A stretch of 64,000 bases of DNA from Paraburkholderia humisilvae. Lineage in GTDB: Bacteria > Pseudomonadota > Gammaproteobacteria > Burkholderiales > Burkholderiaceae. The translations under genes were made by a program, and so were the position numbers. Location of the stretch: the NCBI RefSeq assembly GCF_902859855.1, contig NZ_CADIKH010000006.1, forward strand, positions 216,899 through 280,898, in the 5' to 3' direction. Below are positions 37,581 through 44,745 of the stretch, piece by piece (position 1 is the first letter of the stretch; each line of letters opens with the position of its first letter). The notes under the pieces are model-generated. The model saw nothing but the letters and a program-made list of their open reading frames with translations. It was not told where the DNA came from and ran no database searches.

Positions 37581-37945
37581 ATAACCTTCCTGGGAGGGGC
37601 TCAGGCCGTATGGCCGAGCATTGGCGCCATTGTCTGTGCCAACGCTACGTCGCGCAATACCAGGTGTTTCTTCATTCTTCAGATAGTTCATCGGCTTTCC
37701 TCCGACGCAGCACTGCGCCGATCCGGAATTAACGCTGCCTTAATGGCACACAGCGCGGCATGCCCCGCGATAGGCGACGCGCCGCGCACGTTCGCCCGAC
37801 TGACGTTGGAACCGCGCGCCGACGCCTGACTGTACGCGACAAAATTAATGGGATTTATATATCTCGACGCCGATATTTTGCTGTGCGTTGACGCGCCAGT
37901 TGCTCAAATACAGTTGTAGGTTTTTCACTGTCGAACGGATGTCCC
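37581..37945. other. Intergenic region between the dehydrogenase and the USP gene
   Basis: The first 110 bases are an in-frame upstream extension of the dehydrogenase with its own ribosome-binding site. The rest, with an AT-rich patch (TTTATATATC near 37854), probably holds the promoter of the gene at 37946. No other gene was seen. Confidence 0.55.
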
Positions 37946-38362
37946 ATGCTACGGCTGCTGATTCCTGTGATCCATCACGATGGCGCGCTGCAAGCGGCGC
38001 GCCACGCGGCGTTTCTGCACGCGGAGCGTTGCGTGTCCGAAGTCGAGATTGTCGAAGTGCTCGAGCCGCTGGACTGGGGACGCACTGCTGCCTTCCATTC
38101 GCAGAGCGCGCTGCGGCTGCACGAAAAGCGTGTGATGCTGAGTGCGCTGATGAATACGCGCGCGATTCTGGACGACGCGGGCGTGCCGTACCGCTGGAGC
38201 CGCGCATTCGGCCCGGTCGCGGAGACAATCGCCGCGCGTGCGGCATTGCAGCAGTCCGATGCGGTGATCGTCGACGCAAGCCAGCTCGGGTTCCTGACCC
38301 GCTGGTGGATCATCGCGAGGCTATGGCGGCTCACCCGAGCGCCCGTCACGATGCTGCACTAA
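37946..38362 (+). CDS. UspA-like universal stress protein
   Basis: A 138-residue single USP-fold protein. The first strand and helix (MLRLLIPVIHHDGALQAARH) and the helix-strand pair around DDAGVPYRWSRAFGP match the fold. The ATP-binding loop G-x2-G-x9-G(S/T) is not seen; the corresponding area reads SQLGFLTRWWIIARLWRL, so it is probably a non-ATP-binding member. It may respond to stress together with the ppk2/pta-ackA block. It is monocistronic. Confidence 0.75.
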   Translation: MLRLLIPVIHHDGALQAARHAAFLHAERCVSEVEIVEVLEPLDWGRTAAFHSQSALRLHEKRVMLSALMNTRAILDDAGVPYRWSRAFGPVAETIAARAALQQSDAVIVDASQLGFLTRWWIIARLWRLTRAPVTMLH

Positions 38363-38488
38363 CGGCGCGACGCCCACGCATACCCTGATTCTTTACGATC
38401 TCCTTTTTATGCCCGTGAAAGCGGCTTTTACGCGGCTTTTGCACGGCGTCGGATATCCTTTCAGCAAGCAACGAACCGTGAGGGCGAC

Positions 38489-39493
38489 ATGGCGCACCCA
38501 TTGGCGGGCCTGCGAGCGCTGATCAAGCGCAGCAGGGCGGAAAACCGCGCGGAACATCTCACACGATCGGGCCGGGAGCCCGGGCGCAATGTGATGCTGC
38601 ATGTGACCGTCGATGCGCAGCATACGACGCCATTTCGCGAAGCACTGATTCGCGATTGCGGCAACCAGCAATGGACACTGCGTGTCGCGCCGCTACGCGA
38701 TAGCGGACGCGTGCGACTGTCGCTCTACCTGCCGAAAGCGGATGTCGGTGACGCGATGCACCGTCTGTCGCAACTGACGCCTGACGCCGAAGTGGGGCAG
38801 GTGGTCGAGATTCCCGATGCGCCGAGCGACGCGTGGCGCAGCCTGATGCAAGCGGACGCGCAAGGCAATGGGTCCCGGCCGAAGCAGGCGGCCACACGTC
38901 GCGCCGATGCGCCCGCAGGTCAACGCAACGGTGGCTCGCGCGTAACCGCTGCGCAAGCCGGCGCGGCGGCCGAACCCTCGATCGAAACCCTCATCCCCGC
39001 ACAGCCGAGTCTCGCGCAACTCCTGCCGGCGAGCCACGTGCTGCTCAGCTTGCGTGTCGACGACCGCGAGCAGTTATTCACCCAATTGAGTCATACATTT
39101 GAAACGCTGTGCGACGTGCCGGCGGGCACCGTGACCGCCGGGCTTACGTCGCGCGAAGCGCTTGGGTCGACCGGACTGGGGCAAGGCGTGGCGGTGCCGC
39201 ACGGACACATCGAAGACCTTGCACGGCCCGTCGCGATCTATGCGCGCCTCGCCGAACCGATCGCGTTCGACGCGCCCGACGGGCAGCCGGTTAGCGACAT
39301 CGTCGCGCTGCTGGTGCCGCAATGGGCCGATAGTGCGCATCTGCATCTGCTCGCGGAGGTCGCGGAATGCTTCTGCGACCATCAGTTCCGCGACCGCCTG
39401 CACGAGTGCGCGGACGCCGACGCCGTGTGCCGGCTGTTCAACGGCCGCGCAACGCTGGAGCACGCTGCACGGGGTGACCGGCGCCTGACCTGA
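38489..39493 (+). CDS. PTS EIIA (PtsN-like) protein with extra N-terminal domain
   Basis: A protein of 334 residues. The C-terminal 160 residues are an EIIA-type fold of the fructose/nitrogen PTS class, with the phosphorylatable His in GQGVAVPHGHIEDL (His238), DIVALLVPQ and LHLLAEVAECFCD. The N-terminal part (about 35-115, MLHVTVDAQHTTPFREALI) looks like a ferredoxin-fold or ACT-like domain, followed by a disordered Ala/Gly/Arg linker (about 130-165). Ordinary PtsN is about 150 residues. It is probably a regulatory phosphoprotein rather than a sugar transporter part. ATG 38489 follows GAGGGCGAC. Confidence 0.8.
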   Translation: MAHPLAGLRALIKRSRAENRAEHLTRSGREPGRNVMLHVTVDAQHTTPFREALIRDCGNQQWTLRVAPLRDSGRVRLSLYLPKADVGDAMHRLSQLTPDAEVGQVVEIPDAPSDAWRSLMQADAQGNGSRPKQAATRRADAPAGQRNGGSRVTAAQAGAAAEPSIETLIPAQPSLAQLLPASHVLLSLRVDDREQLFTQLSHTFETLCDVPAGTVTAGLTSREALGSTGLGQGVAVPHGHIEDLARPVAIYARLAEPIAFDAPDGQPVSDIVALLVPQWADSAHLHLLAEVAECFCDHQFRDRLHECADADAVCRLFNGRATLEHAARGDRRLT

Positions 39494-39545
39494 GCGCGCG
39501 GTCGCAGTGGCGCATCGTATAAACGCGTTGGCCGCGCAAACTCCT

Positions 39546-40040
39546 TTATTGGGGCAAGTGCCGCAGTTCCTGCTCGACGGACTGAAGCAGATGGCGGACG
39601 TGCCGCAGTTCATTTTCGGCGATGTTCCGCAAATACACGTGCGCCACGGGCGGATGCTGCGCGTCCAATGCCGGCTGAGGAAACTGATTTATCCGCTGCA
39701 GCAGTTCACTTTCACGTGAGCGTAATGAGTTGCGCTTGCCCTCCAGTTCGCGCCGCCGATCTGCCTGCAGTTCACGTACATTGCCGCTCGCTCCCGCATC
39801 TCCGCCGCCGCCCCTCAGACCGATGAGGCTCCGCGCGCCGGAGCGCGGCAGACCGTCTCGTATCACCGCGCCGGCGTGTTGGACTGGTTGATCGTGTTCG
39901 GGTCGCGGCACGTCGGCTGGCGTGAACGGCGTCGTGCGCTCCGGCGTGAAATGTCCGGGTTCCGTGTGAAACCCTCCCCATCGAATGACCGAGGGATTCG
40001 GCGCGACGAAGGTAGAAACGTGTGCAGAGCGAGCAAACAT
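39546..40040 (-). CDS. Orphan hypothetical protein, 164 residues
   Basis: The family is not recognised. ATG 40040 follows GGGAG at seven bases. The first 90 residues are low in hydrophobics and rich in Pro, His, Thr and Gly, with a glycine run (LRGGGGDAGASG). The last 70 residues form charged helices, NVRELQADRRRELEGKRNSL and ENELRHVRHLLQSVEQELRH. This disordered-then-helical layout could fit a secreted or scaffold protein. The open frame continues upstream to 40466, but that part overlaps the protease gene and looks like a frame shadow. Confidence 0.5.
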   Translation of the reverse strand: MFARSAHVSTFVAPNPSVIRWGGFHTEPGHFTPERTTPFTPADVPRPEHDQPVQHAGAVIRDGLPRSGARSLIGLRGGGGDAGASGNVRELQADRRRELEGKRNSLRSRESELLQRINQFPQPALDAQHPPVAHVYLRNIAENELRHVRHLLQSVEQELRHLPQ

Positions 40041-40240
40041 GTCGGTTCTCCCAGTGAATGAAAGACGGCGCAGCGCTCGAACACGATGGTTCGGTCTGCG
40101 CGTCAATTTCACTGTCTGCCGGCCGAGGCAGGGTGGTGCAGGGTTACCTCGTCGCACGCAATACCACCTGTTCGGGTGGTGCACGCATGCGTTGCCTCTG
40201 TCATGCTGAGTTCGAATTCGAACCGCGGGAGGCGACGCAG

Positions 40241-41179
40241 ATGGAACTCTCAACTTCAAATGGACAGCCGTTGCAGGCGCTGTCCGATCAGATGGCGCAG
40301 ATCGTCGGGCAGATCGCGCAGAGCGTGGTCGCGGTGCACGGGCGGCAACGCGTCGCGTCGAGTGGCGTGATATGGCGTGATGGCGTGGTGGTGACGGCCG
40401 CGCATACGCTGCGGCGCGACGACGGCATCGATGTGACCTTGCCGGATGGCAGCACAGTCGCGGCAAACTTCGCGGGCCGCGATCCGGGGACCGACGTCGC
40501 GGTGCTCAAGCTCGACGGCGCGTCACTCCCCGCAGTCGCCACCGGCGACGCAAGCGCACTGAAGCCGGGCCACCTGGTGCTCGCGGTCGCGCGGCTCGAC
40601 AGCCTCGGCGCCAGTGCGGATTTCGGCGTTATCGGTGGCGTCGGCGGACCTTGGCGCACGTGGCGGGGCGGCCAGCTCGACGCGTTCGTGCGGCTCGACG
40701 GCGGCCTGTATCCGGGCTTCTCGGGCGCGCCGCTCGCCGATATGCGCGGCACGGTCGTCGGCCTATGCACGTCGGCGCTCGCGCGCGGCGCCGGGATGGT
40801 GATTCCCGCATCGACCGTCACGCGTGTCGCCGACGAGTTGCTGGCGAAAGGACGCGTGTCGCGTGCGTACGTCGGTATCGGCACGCAACAGGTGAGCTTG
40901 CGCGACACCTGGATCGACGCACTGAAGCTTTCGACGGATCGCGGGCTGCTCGTCGTGTCGCTCGCGCGCGGCGGGCCGGCCGAACAGGCGGGCGTGTTCG
41001 TCGGCGATATCGTGACCGCGCTGGATGGCCAGCCTTGCCGCGACGTGGACGATCTGCACGCGGCACTCAGCACGGCGCGCGTCGGACAGCCGCTCAAGCT
41101 CGACCTGATCCGCGGCGGCGCGCGCAGCGAATGCACGGTGGTCGTCGCTGAGCGGCCGCAGCAGCATGGGTGCCGCTGA
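40241..41179 (+). CDS. Trypsin-like serine protease with PDZ domain (HtrA-like), no signal peptide
   Basis: A 312-residue protein. The chymotrypsin-fold domain has the triad His55 (VVTAAHTLRRD), Asp85 (GTDVAVLKL) and Ser161 (PGFSGAPLADM); the Ser motif is GFSGAP instead of GNSGGP. A C-terminal PDZ domain (about 220-305) has LLVVSLARGGPAEQAGVFVG and GDIVTALDGQP. Unlike DegP/DegS there is no signal peptide or membrane anchor near ATG 40241, which has GGGAGGCGACGCAG before it, so the protein is probably cytosolic. Its last 14 bases overlap the next gene, a response-regulator-like protein, suggesting they act together. Confidence 0.85.
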   Translation: MELSTSNGQPLQALSDQMAQIVGQIAQSVVAVHGRQRVASSGVIWRDGVVVTAAHTLRRDDGIDVTLPDGSTVAANFAGRDPGTDVAVLKLDGASLPAVATGDASALKPGHLVLAVARLDSLGASADFGVIGGVGGPWRTWRGGQLDAFVRLDGGLYPGFSGAPLADMRGTVVGLCTSALARGAGMVIPASTVTRVADELLAKGRVSRAYVGIGTQQVSLRDTWIDALKLSTDRGLLVVSLARGGPAEQAGVFVGDIVTALDGQPCRDVDDLHAALSTARVGQPLKLDLIRGGARSECTVVVAERPQQHGCR

Positions 41180-41924
41180 ACAGCCCCGCGCGTTGCCGCC
41201 AGGCGCCACGGCGGCCGCCATGTGCGCGACGGACGGCATCGGCATCGCGGTCGCGGTGATCGCCGATCAGCCGGATGTGCGTGCGAGCCTGCAAGCGATC
41301 GTCGATGCGCATCCGACATGGCGGTTCGCCGGCAGCGCGGCCGATGCCGACGCGCTCGCCGATAGCTGCGCCGACGACGCACCGGACGTGATCGTCGCCG
41401 ATATCGCACCGGATGCGGCCCGCGAGGTGCTCGCGAGTCTGGCGGAAGGGTTTGCGCCGCCGCTGGTGTTGCTGGTCGACGATGCGGACGGCGAACGTGT
41501 CGCGGGTGCGCTGGGAGACTTTGCTACGGCGGTTGCGATTGCACTGCTGCCGCACGATGCCCCTGCGCAGCAGATTGCCGCGGCAGTCGAAGCCGTCGCG
41601 GCGGGATTGTGCGTGCTCGCGCCGGAATGGGCTGCACGGACACCGGATGGACGGTCCACACCGCACCCGCGCGCATCGGGACTCGCGTCGAGAGCGGACG
41701 ATGCGCACCCTCCGCGCAATCCGCCCGATGCGCTCACGTCCCGTGAAATCGACGTGCTGTCGATGCTTGCCGAAGGCCTCGGCAACAAGGACATCGCGCG
41801 CCGGCTCGACATCTCGGACAACACCGTGAAGTTTCACCTGTCGTCGATTTTCGGCAAGCTTGGCGCGACGAGCCGCACCGAGGCGGTGATGCTGGGCATG
41901 CGGCGCGGCTACGTGATGGTATGA
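41166..41924 (+). CDS. NarL/LuxR-type regulator with degenerate receiver domain
   Basis: A 252-residue protein. Residues about 25-150 follow the receiver fold (IAVAVIADQPDVRASLQAIV, then DVIVADIAPDAAREVL). Only one acidic residue of the acid pair is kept and the conserved Lys is replaced in LLPHDAPAQQ, so phosphorylation may not occur. The C-terminal LuxR helix-turn-helix is fully typical: LTSREIDVLSMLAEGLGNKD, then IARRLDISDNTVKFHLSSIF. The start overlaps the protease gene by 14 bases. Control by the protease or by a ligand instead of a kinase is an inference from the pairing. Confidence 0.85.
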   Translation: MGAAEQPRALPPGATAAAMCATDGIGIAVAVIADQPDVRASLQAIVDAHPTWRFAGSAADADALADSCADDAPDVIVADIAPDAAREVLASLAEGFAPPLVLLVDDADGERVAGALGDFATAVAIALLPHDAPAQQIAAAVEAVAAGLCVLAPEWAARTPDGRSTPHPRASGLASRADDAHPPRNPPDALTSREIDVLSMLAEGLGNKDIARRLDISDNTVKFHLSSIFGKLGATSRTEAVMLGMRRGYVMV

Positions 41925-42028
41925 CAGGGTGTGACGGGCCCGCATTAACCGGCATTAACAGGCATCAACGGACCTCGGCGGGACTTAACGGGACCCAGCG
42001 GGCCTCGGCGGCTATCGTCATCGATCGG

Positions 42029-42736
42029 TTAGCTTGCCGCGCCGCCTCGCGCGACCGCCTCTCGCAACGCGACGCAGTACGCCACCAGGTGCGGCCGCGA
42101 CACGACGAACTGCTTGAGCGGCGTATCGATGTCATAGAAATAGATGTTCGCGACAAAGCCGTACACGGCTGCATCGATACTCGACGGCCGCTCGCCGAAC
42201 AGAAAACCGTCGTCGTGAATCAGATTCGTGATCACCTGCAGGTCCGCCATCCCGCGCGCATAGACCTGGTCCGGCTCATAGCGGCCGATGCCCTGAAAGT
42301 GATAACGGTTGAAGTTGTACTCGCGCGCGGCTTCCAGCGCTTCTGCGTTCAGCTCCGGATGCTGCGCGAGCAGCGCCGCGCGAAAGGTCGGCCAGAAGCG
42401 TTCGTCGCGCCAGCGCGAATACGACATCACCCAGTACAGGTCGTCGAGCGTACGCCGCAGCATCAGATCGAGATCGCGCTGCGCATCGGTCAGCGCGGCA
42501 TCGATCGGCAGCGCGTATTGGCGTTTCAGGTAACACAGAATCGCGTCGCTATCGCCGATTGTTTGCCCATCGTCGACTAAATACGGTAGCTGACCGCGCG
42601 GCGCGGCTTTCGTATCGAGCACGTGCCGATGGTCGAACGACAGTCCGCATAGCCGCAGGAACGCGAACACTTTCAGCCCGTAGGGGTTGTTGTCTTCGAG
42701 GCCGTACAGCTGCGGATACGAATACAGGGTGATCAT
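42029..42736 (-). CDS. Glutathione S-transferase-like protein
   Basis: A 235-residue cytosolic protein. The N-terminal thioredoxin-like domain (residues 1-75) begins MITLYSYPQLYGLEDNNPYG and has the glutathione-binding stretch QLPYLVDDGQTIGDSDAI, with Asp where Glu/Ser is common. The C-terminal all-helical domain follows, with SSIDAAVYGFVANIYFYDID. GAGGAGCACACGG precedes ATG 42736. Substrate unknown. Confidence 0.85.
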   Translation of the reverse strand: MITLYSYPQLYGLEDNNPYGLKVFAFLRLCGLSFDHRHVLDTKAAPRGQLPYLVDDGQTIGDSDAILCYLKRQYALPIDAALTDAQRDLDLMLRRTLDDLYWVMSYSRWRDERFWPTFRAALLAQHPELNAEALEAAREYNFNRYHFQGIGRYEPDQVYARGMADLQVITNLIHDDGFLFGERPSSIDAAVYGFVANIYFYDIDTPLKQFVVSRPHLVAYCVALREAVARGGAAS

Positions 42737-43037
42737 CCGTGTGCTCCTCACGCCTGGAGGCAGCACGACCGGTCGTGCTGCGGCAAACAGAATTCTATGC
42801 CGCGCAGGCTCGTATTCGGCACCTCACGGCGGTGCGCACGCGTCCCGCACACCGCCCGCTCGCCGGCAAACGGGTGAGCATTGTTCAGTTTTGGTTCAAG
42901 CGGTATGAAGCGCTGACCAATGGCCTAGTGAAAACCACTATGGCAATGTCTGGCTCGATGATGACGCACGATAAGCCATCGGATGGTTTGTCAGGTCCTC
43001 ACTGAATCTCTGATCCATCAGCAACCGGGGAATGCAA
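42737..43037. other. Divergent intergenic region, GST to paoA
   Basis: About 300 bases between divergent genes; no coding frame of interest. A GGGGAA before 43038 gives the paoA ribosome-binding site. Confidence 0.55.
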
Positions 43038-43730
43038 ATGACAGCGTATAACGAGGACGCCACGCATCGCGATCCGCTTTCGGGCGAGGCGGGCAGCGGT
43101 GCGCCAGGTCCTGCCGGCGTGACACGCCGCGGCTTTCTGAAATCGGTCGGCGCATCGGGTCTCGCCGCCGCGGGCACGTCGATGGTCTCGGTCGCGGTGC
43201 TCGCCGACGAAGCCCCCGCTGCTGTGCCGGCGCCGGCCACGGGACCCGACGGCGGTCCGTACACGGTGCAGTTCACGGTGAACGGCGTCGCGCACCAGCT
43301 GAACGTCGAATCGAACGCCGTGCTGCTCGACGTGCTGCGCGACCGGCTGCAGTTGACCGGCACGAAGAAGGGCTGCGATCACGGTCAATGCGGCGCGTGC
43401 ACGGTGCATGTGAACGGCGTGTCGGTCAACTCGTGCCTGTCGCTCGCGGTGATGCACGACGGCGATCAGATCACGACCGTCGAAGGCATCGCGAAGAACG
43501 GCACACTGCATCCGGTGCAGCAGGCGTTCTGGGATCACGATGCGTATCAATGCGGTTACTGCACGTCGGGGCAGATGATGAGCGCGGTCGCGCTGCTGCA
43601 CGACGCACGCGTGCCGGCCGACGATCATTCGCTGCGTGAAGCGATGAGCGGCAATATCTGCCGCTGCGGCGCCTACAAGAACATCGTCGCCGCGATCCAG
43701 GACGCGCGCGGCAAGCTGCGGAGGGCCTGA
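43038..43730 (+). CDS. paoA: PaoA-like 2Fe-2S subunit of periplasmic aldehyde oxidoreductase
   Basis: A 230-residue iron-sulfur subunit. A Tat signal (TRRGFLKSVGASGLAAAGTS) within the first 55 residues directs export of the folded complex. Two [2Fe-2S] clusters are predicted from TKKGCDHGQCGACTVHVNG and the pair QCGYCTSGQMM with GNICRCGAYKN. The complex oxidises aldehydes to carboxylic acids in the periplasm. ATG 43038 is preferred; ATG 43032 lies too close to the ribosome-binding site. It is followed after one base by the FAD subunit gene. Confidence 0.92.
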   Translation: MTAYNEDATHRDPLSGEAGSGAPGPAGVTRRGFLKSVGASGLAAAGTSMVSVAVLADEAPAAVPAPATGPDGGPYTVQFTVNGVAHQLNVESNAVLLDVLRDRLQLTGTKKGCDHGQCGACTVHVNGVSVNSCLSLAVMHDGDQITTVEGIAKNGTLHPVQQAFWDHDAYQCGYCTSGQMMSAVALLHDARVPADDHSLREAMSGNICRCGAYKNIVAAIQDARGKLRRA

Positions 43731-43731
43731 G

Positions 43732-44712
43732 ATGCGCTCATTCGACTACACCCGCGCTGCGAATGTCGACGATGCGATTGCGGCACGCGCGCAGACGAAT
43801 ACCGTCTTTCTCGCCGGCGGCACGACGCTGCTCGATCTGATGAAGCTCGATGTGATGCGCCCGGCGCGCGTCGTCGATATTCACAAGCTTGCGCTGACGC
43901 AGATCGACGTGCTGGACGACGGTCGCGTGCGCGTCGGCGCAATGGTCAGCAACACCGATCTCGCGCGCCATGAGGTGATCCGTACGCGCTACCCGGTGCT
44001 GTCGCAGGCCCTGTTGTCGGGCGCGAGCACGCAACTGCGTAACAAGGCGACCACCGCCGGCAACGTGATGCAGCGCGTGCGCTGCGGGTATTTCCGCGAC
44101 GGCGTGTCCGCGTGCAACAAGCGCGAACCGGGGTCGGGCTGCGCGGCGATCGCCGGCAACAACCGTAATGTGCATGCGGTGCTGGGCGGCAGTGACCAGT
44201 GCATCGCCGCGCATCCGTCCGACATGTGCGTCGCGATGGCTGCGATCGGCGCAACGGTCCACGTGCAGGGGCCCAACGGCGCGCGCGACATCGACTTCGT
44301 CGATTTTCATCTGCTGCCGGGCGACACGCCGTGGAAAGAACATGCGCTCAACGACGGCGAAATGATCACGCACGTGACGCTCGATGCGCCGCTGCCGCAC
44401 AGCCGCTCCGCGTATCTGAAACTGCGCGATCGCGCGTCGTATCAGTTCGCGCTCGCGTCGAGCGCGGTGATCGTCGTGCTCGACGGTCATACGATTCGCG
44501 ACGCGCGGATTGCGCTGGGCGGCGTCGGCACGAAGCCGTGGCGCGCACAGCACGCGGAAACCCTGCTCAAGGGGCAGCCCGCGACGCTGGCAACCTTTCA
44601 GCAAGCGGCGGCCGCCGCGATGCAGGGCGCGCGCTCATATGGGCAGAACGGCTTCAAGATCATGCTCGGTCAGCAGGCGATCGTCCGTAATCTGAGCACC
44701 CTCGTCGCATAA
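43732..44712 (+). CDS. paoB: PaoB-like FAD subunit of aldehyde oxidoreductase
   Basis: A 326-residue member of the xanthine-dehydrogenase FAD-subunit family. The flavin-binding block FLAGGTTLLDLMKLDVMRPA and LSGASTQLRNKATTAGNVMQ are present. The extra cysteine cluster VRCGYFRDGVSACNKREPGS with a further Cys, typical of PaoB and its unusual [4Fe-4S] cluster, is intact. No signal of its own, as expected for export with PaoA. It passes electrons between the iron-sulfur subunit and FAD. Confidence 0.92.
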   Translation: MRSFDYTRAANVDDAIAARAQTNTVFLAGGTTLLDLMKLDVMRPARVVDIHKLALTQIDVLDDGRVRVGAMVSNTDLARHEVIRTRYPVLSQALLSGASTQLRNKATTAGNVMQRVRCGYFRDGVSACNKREPGSGCAAIAGNNRNVHAVLGGSDQCIAAHPSDMCVAMAAIGATVHVQGPNGARDIDFVDFHLLPGDTPWKEHALNDGEMITHVTLDAPLPHSRSAYLKLRDRASYQFALASSAVIVVLDGHTIRDARIALGGVGTKPWRAQHAETLLKGQPATLATFQQAAAAAMQGARSYGQNGFKIMLGQQAIVRNLSTLVA

Positions 44713-44745
44713 AGCGCGGCTTGCCTATCCGATTGTGAGGAACGA

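Noticed and set aside
40058..40466. Upstream part of the minus-strand frame that continues the 39546-40040 gene
   Set aside because: It runs antisense through the protease gene with Arg/Ser-rich composition typical of a shadow frame; the internal ATG 40040 has the better ribosome-binding site.
41925..42028. Short imperfect direct repeats (GGCATTAAC, GGGACTTAAC, GGGACCCAGC) after the LuxR-type gene
   Set aside because: They are too short and irregular to be a defined repeat or attachment site.
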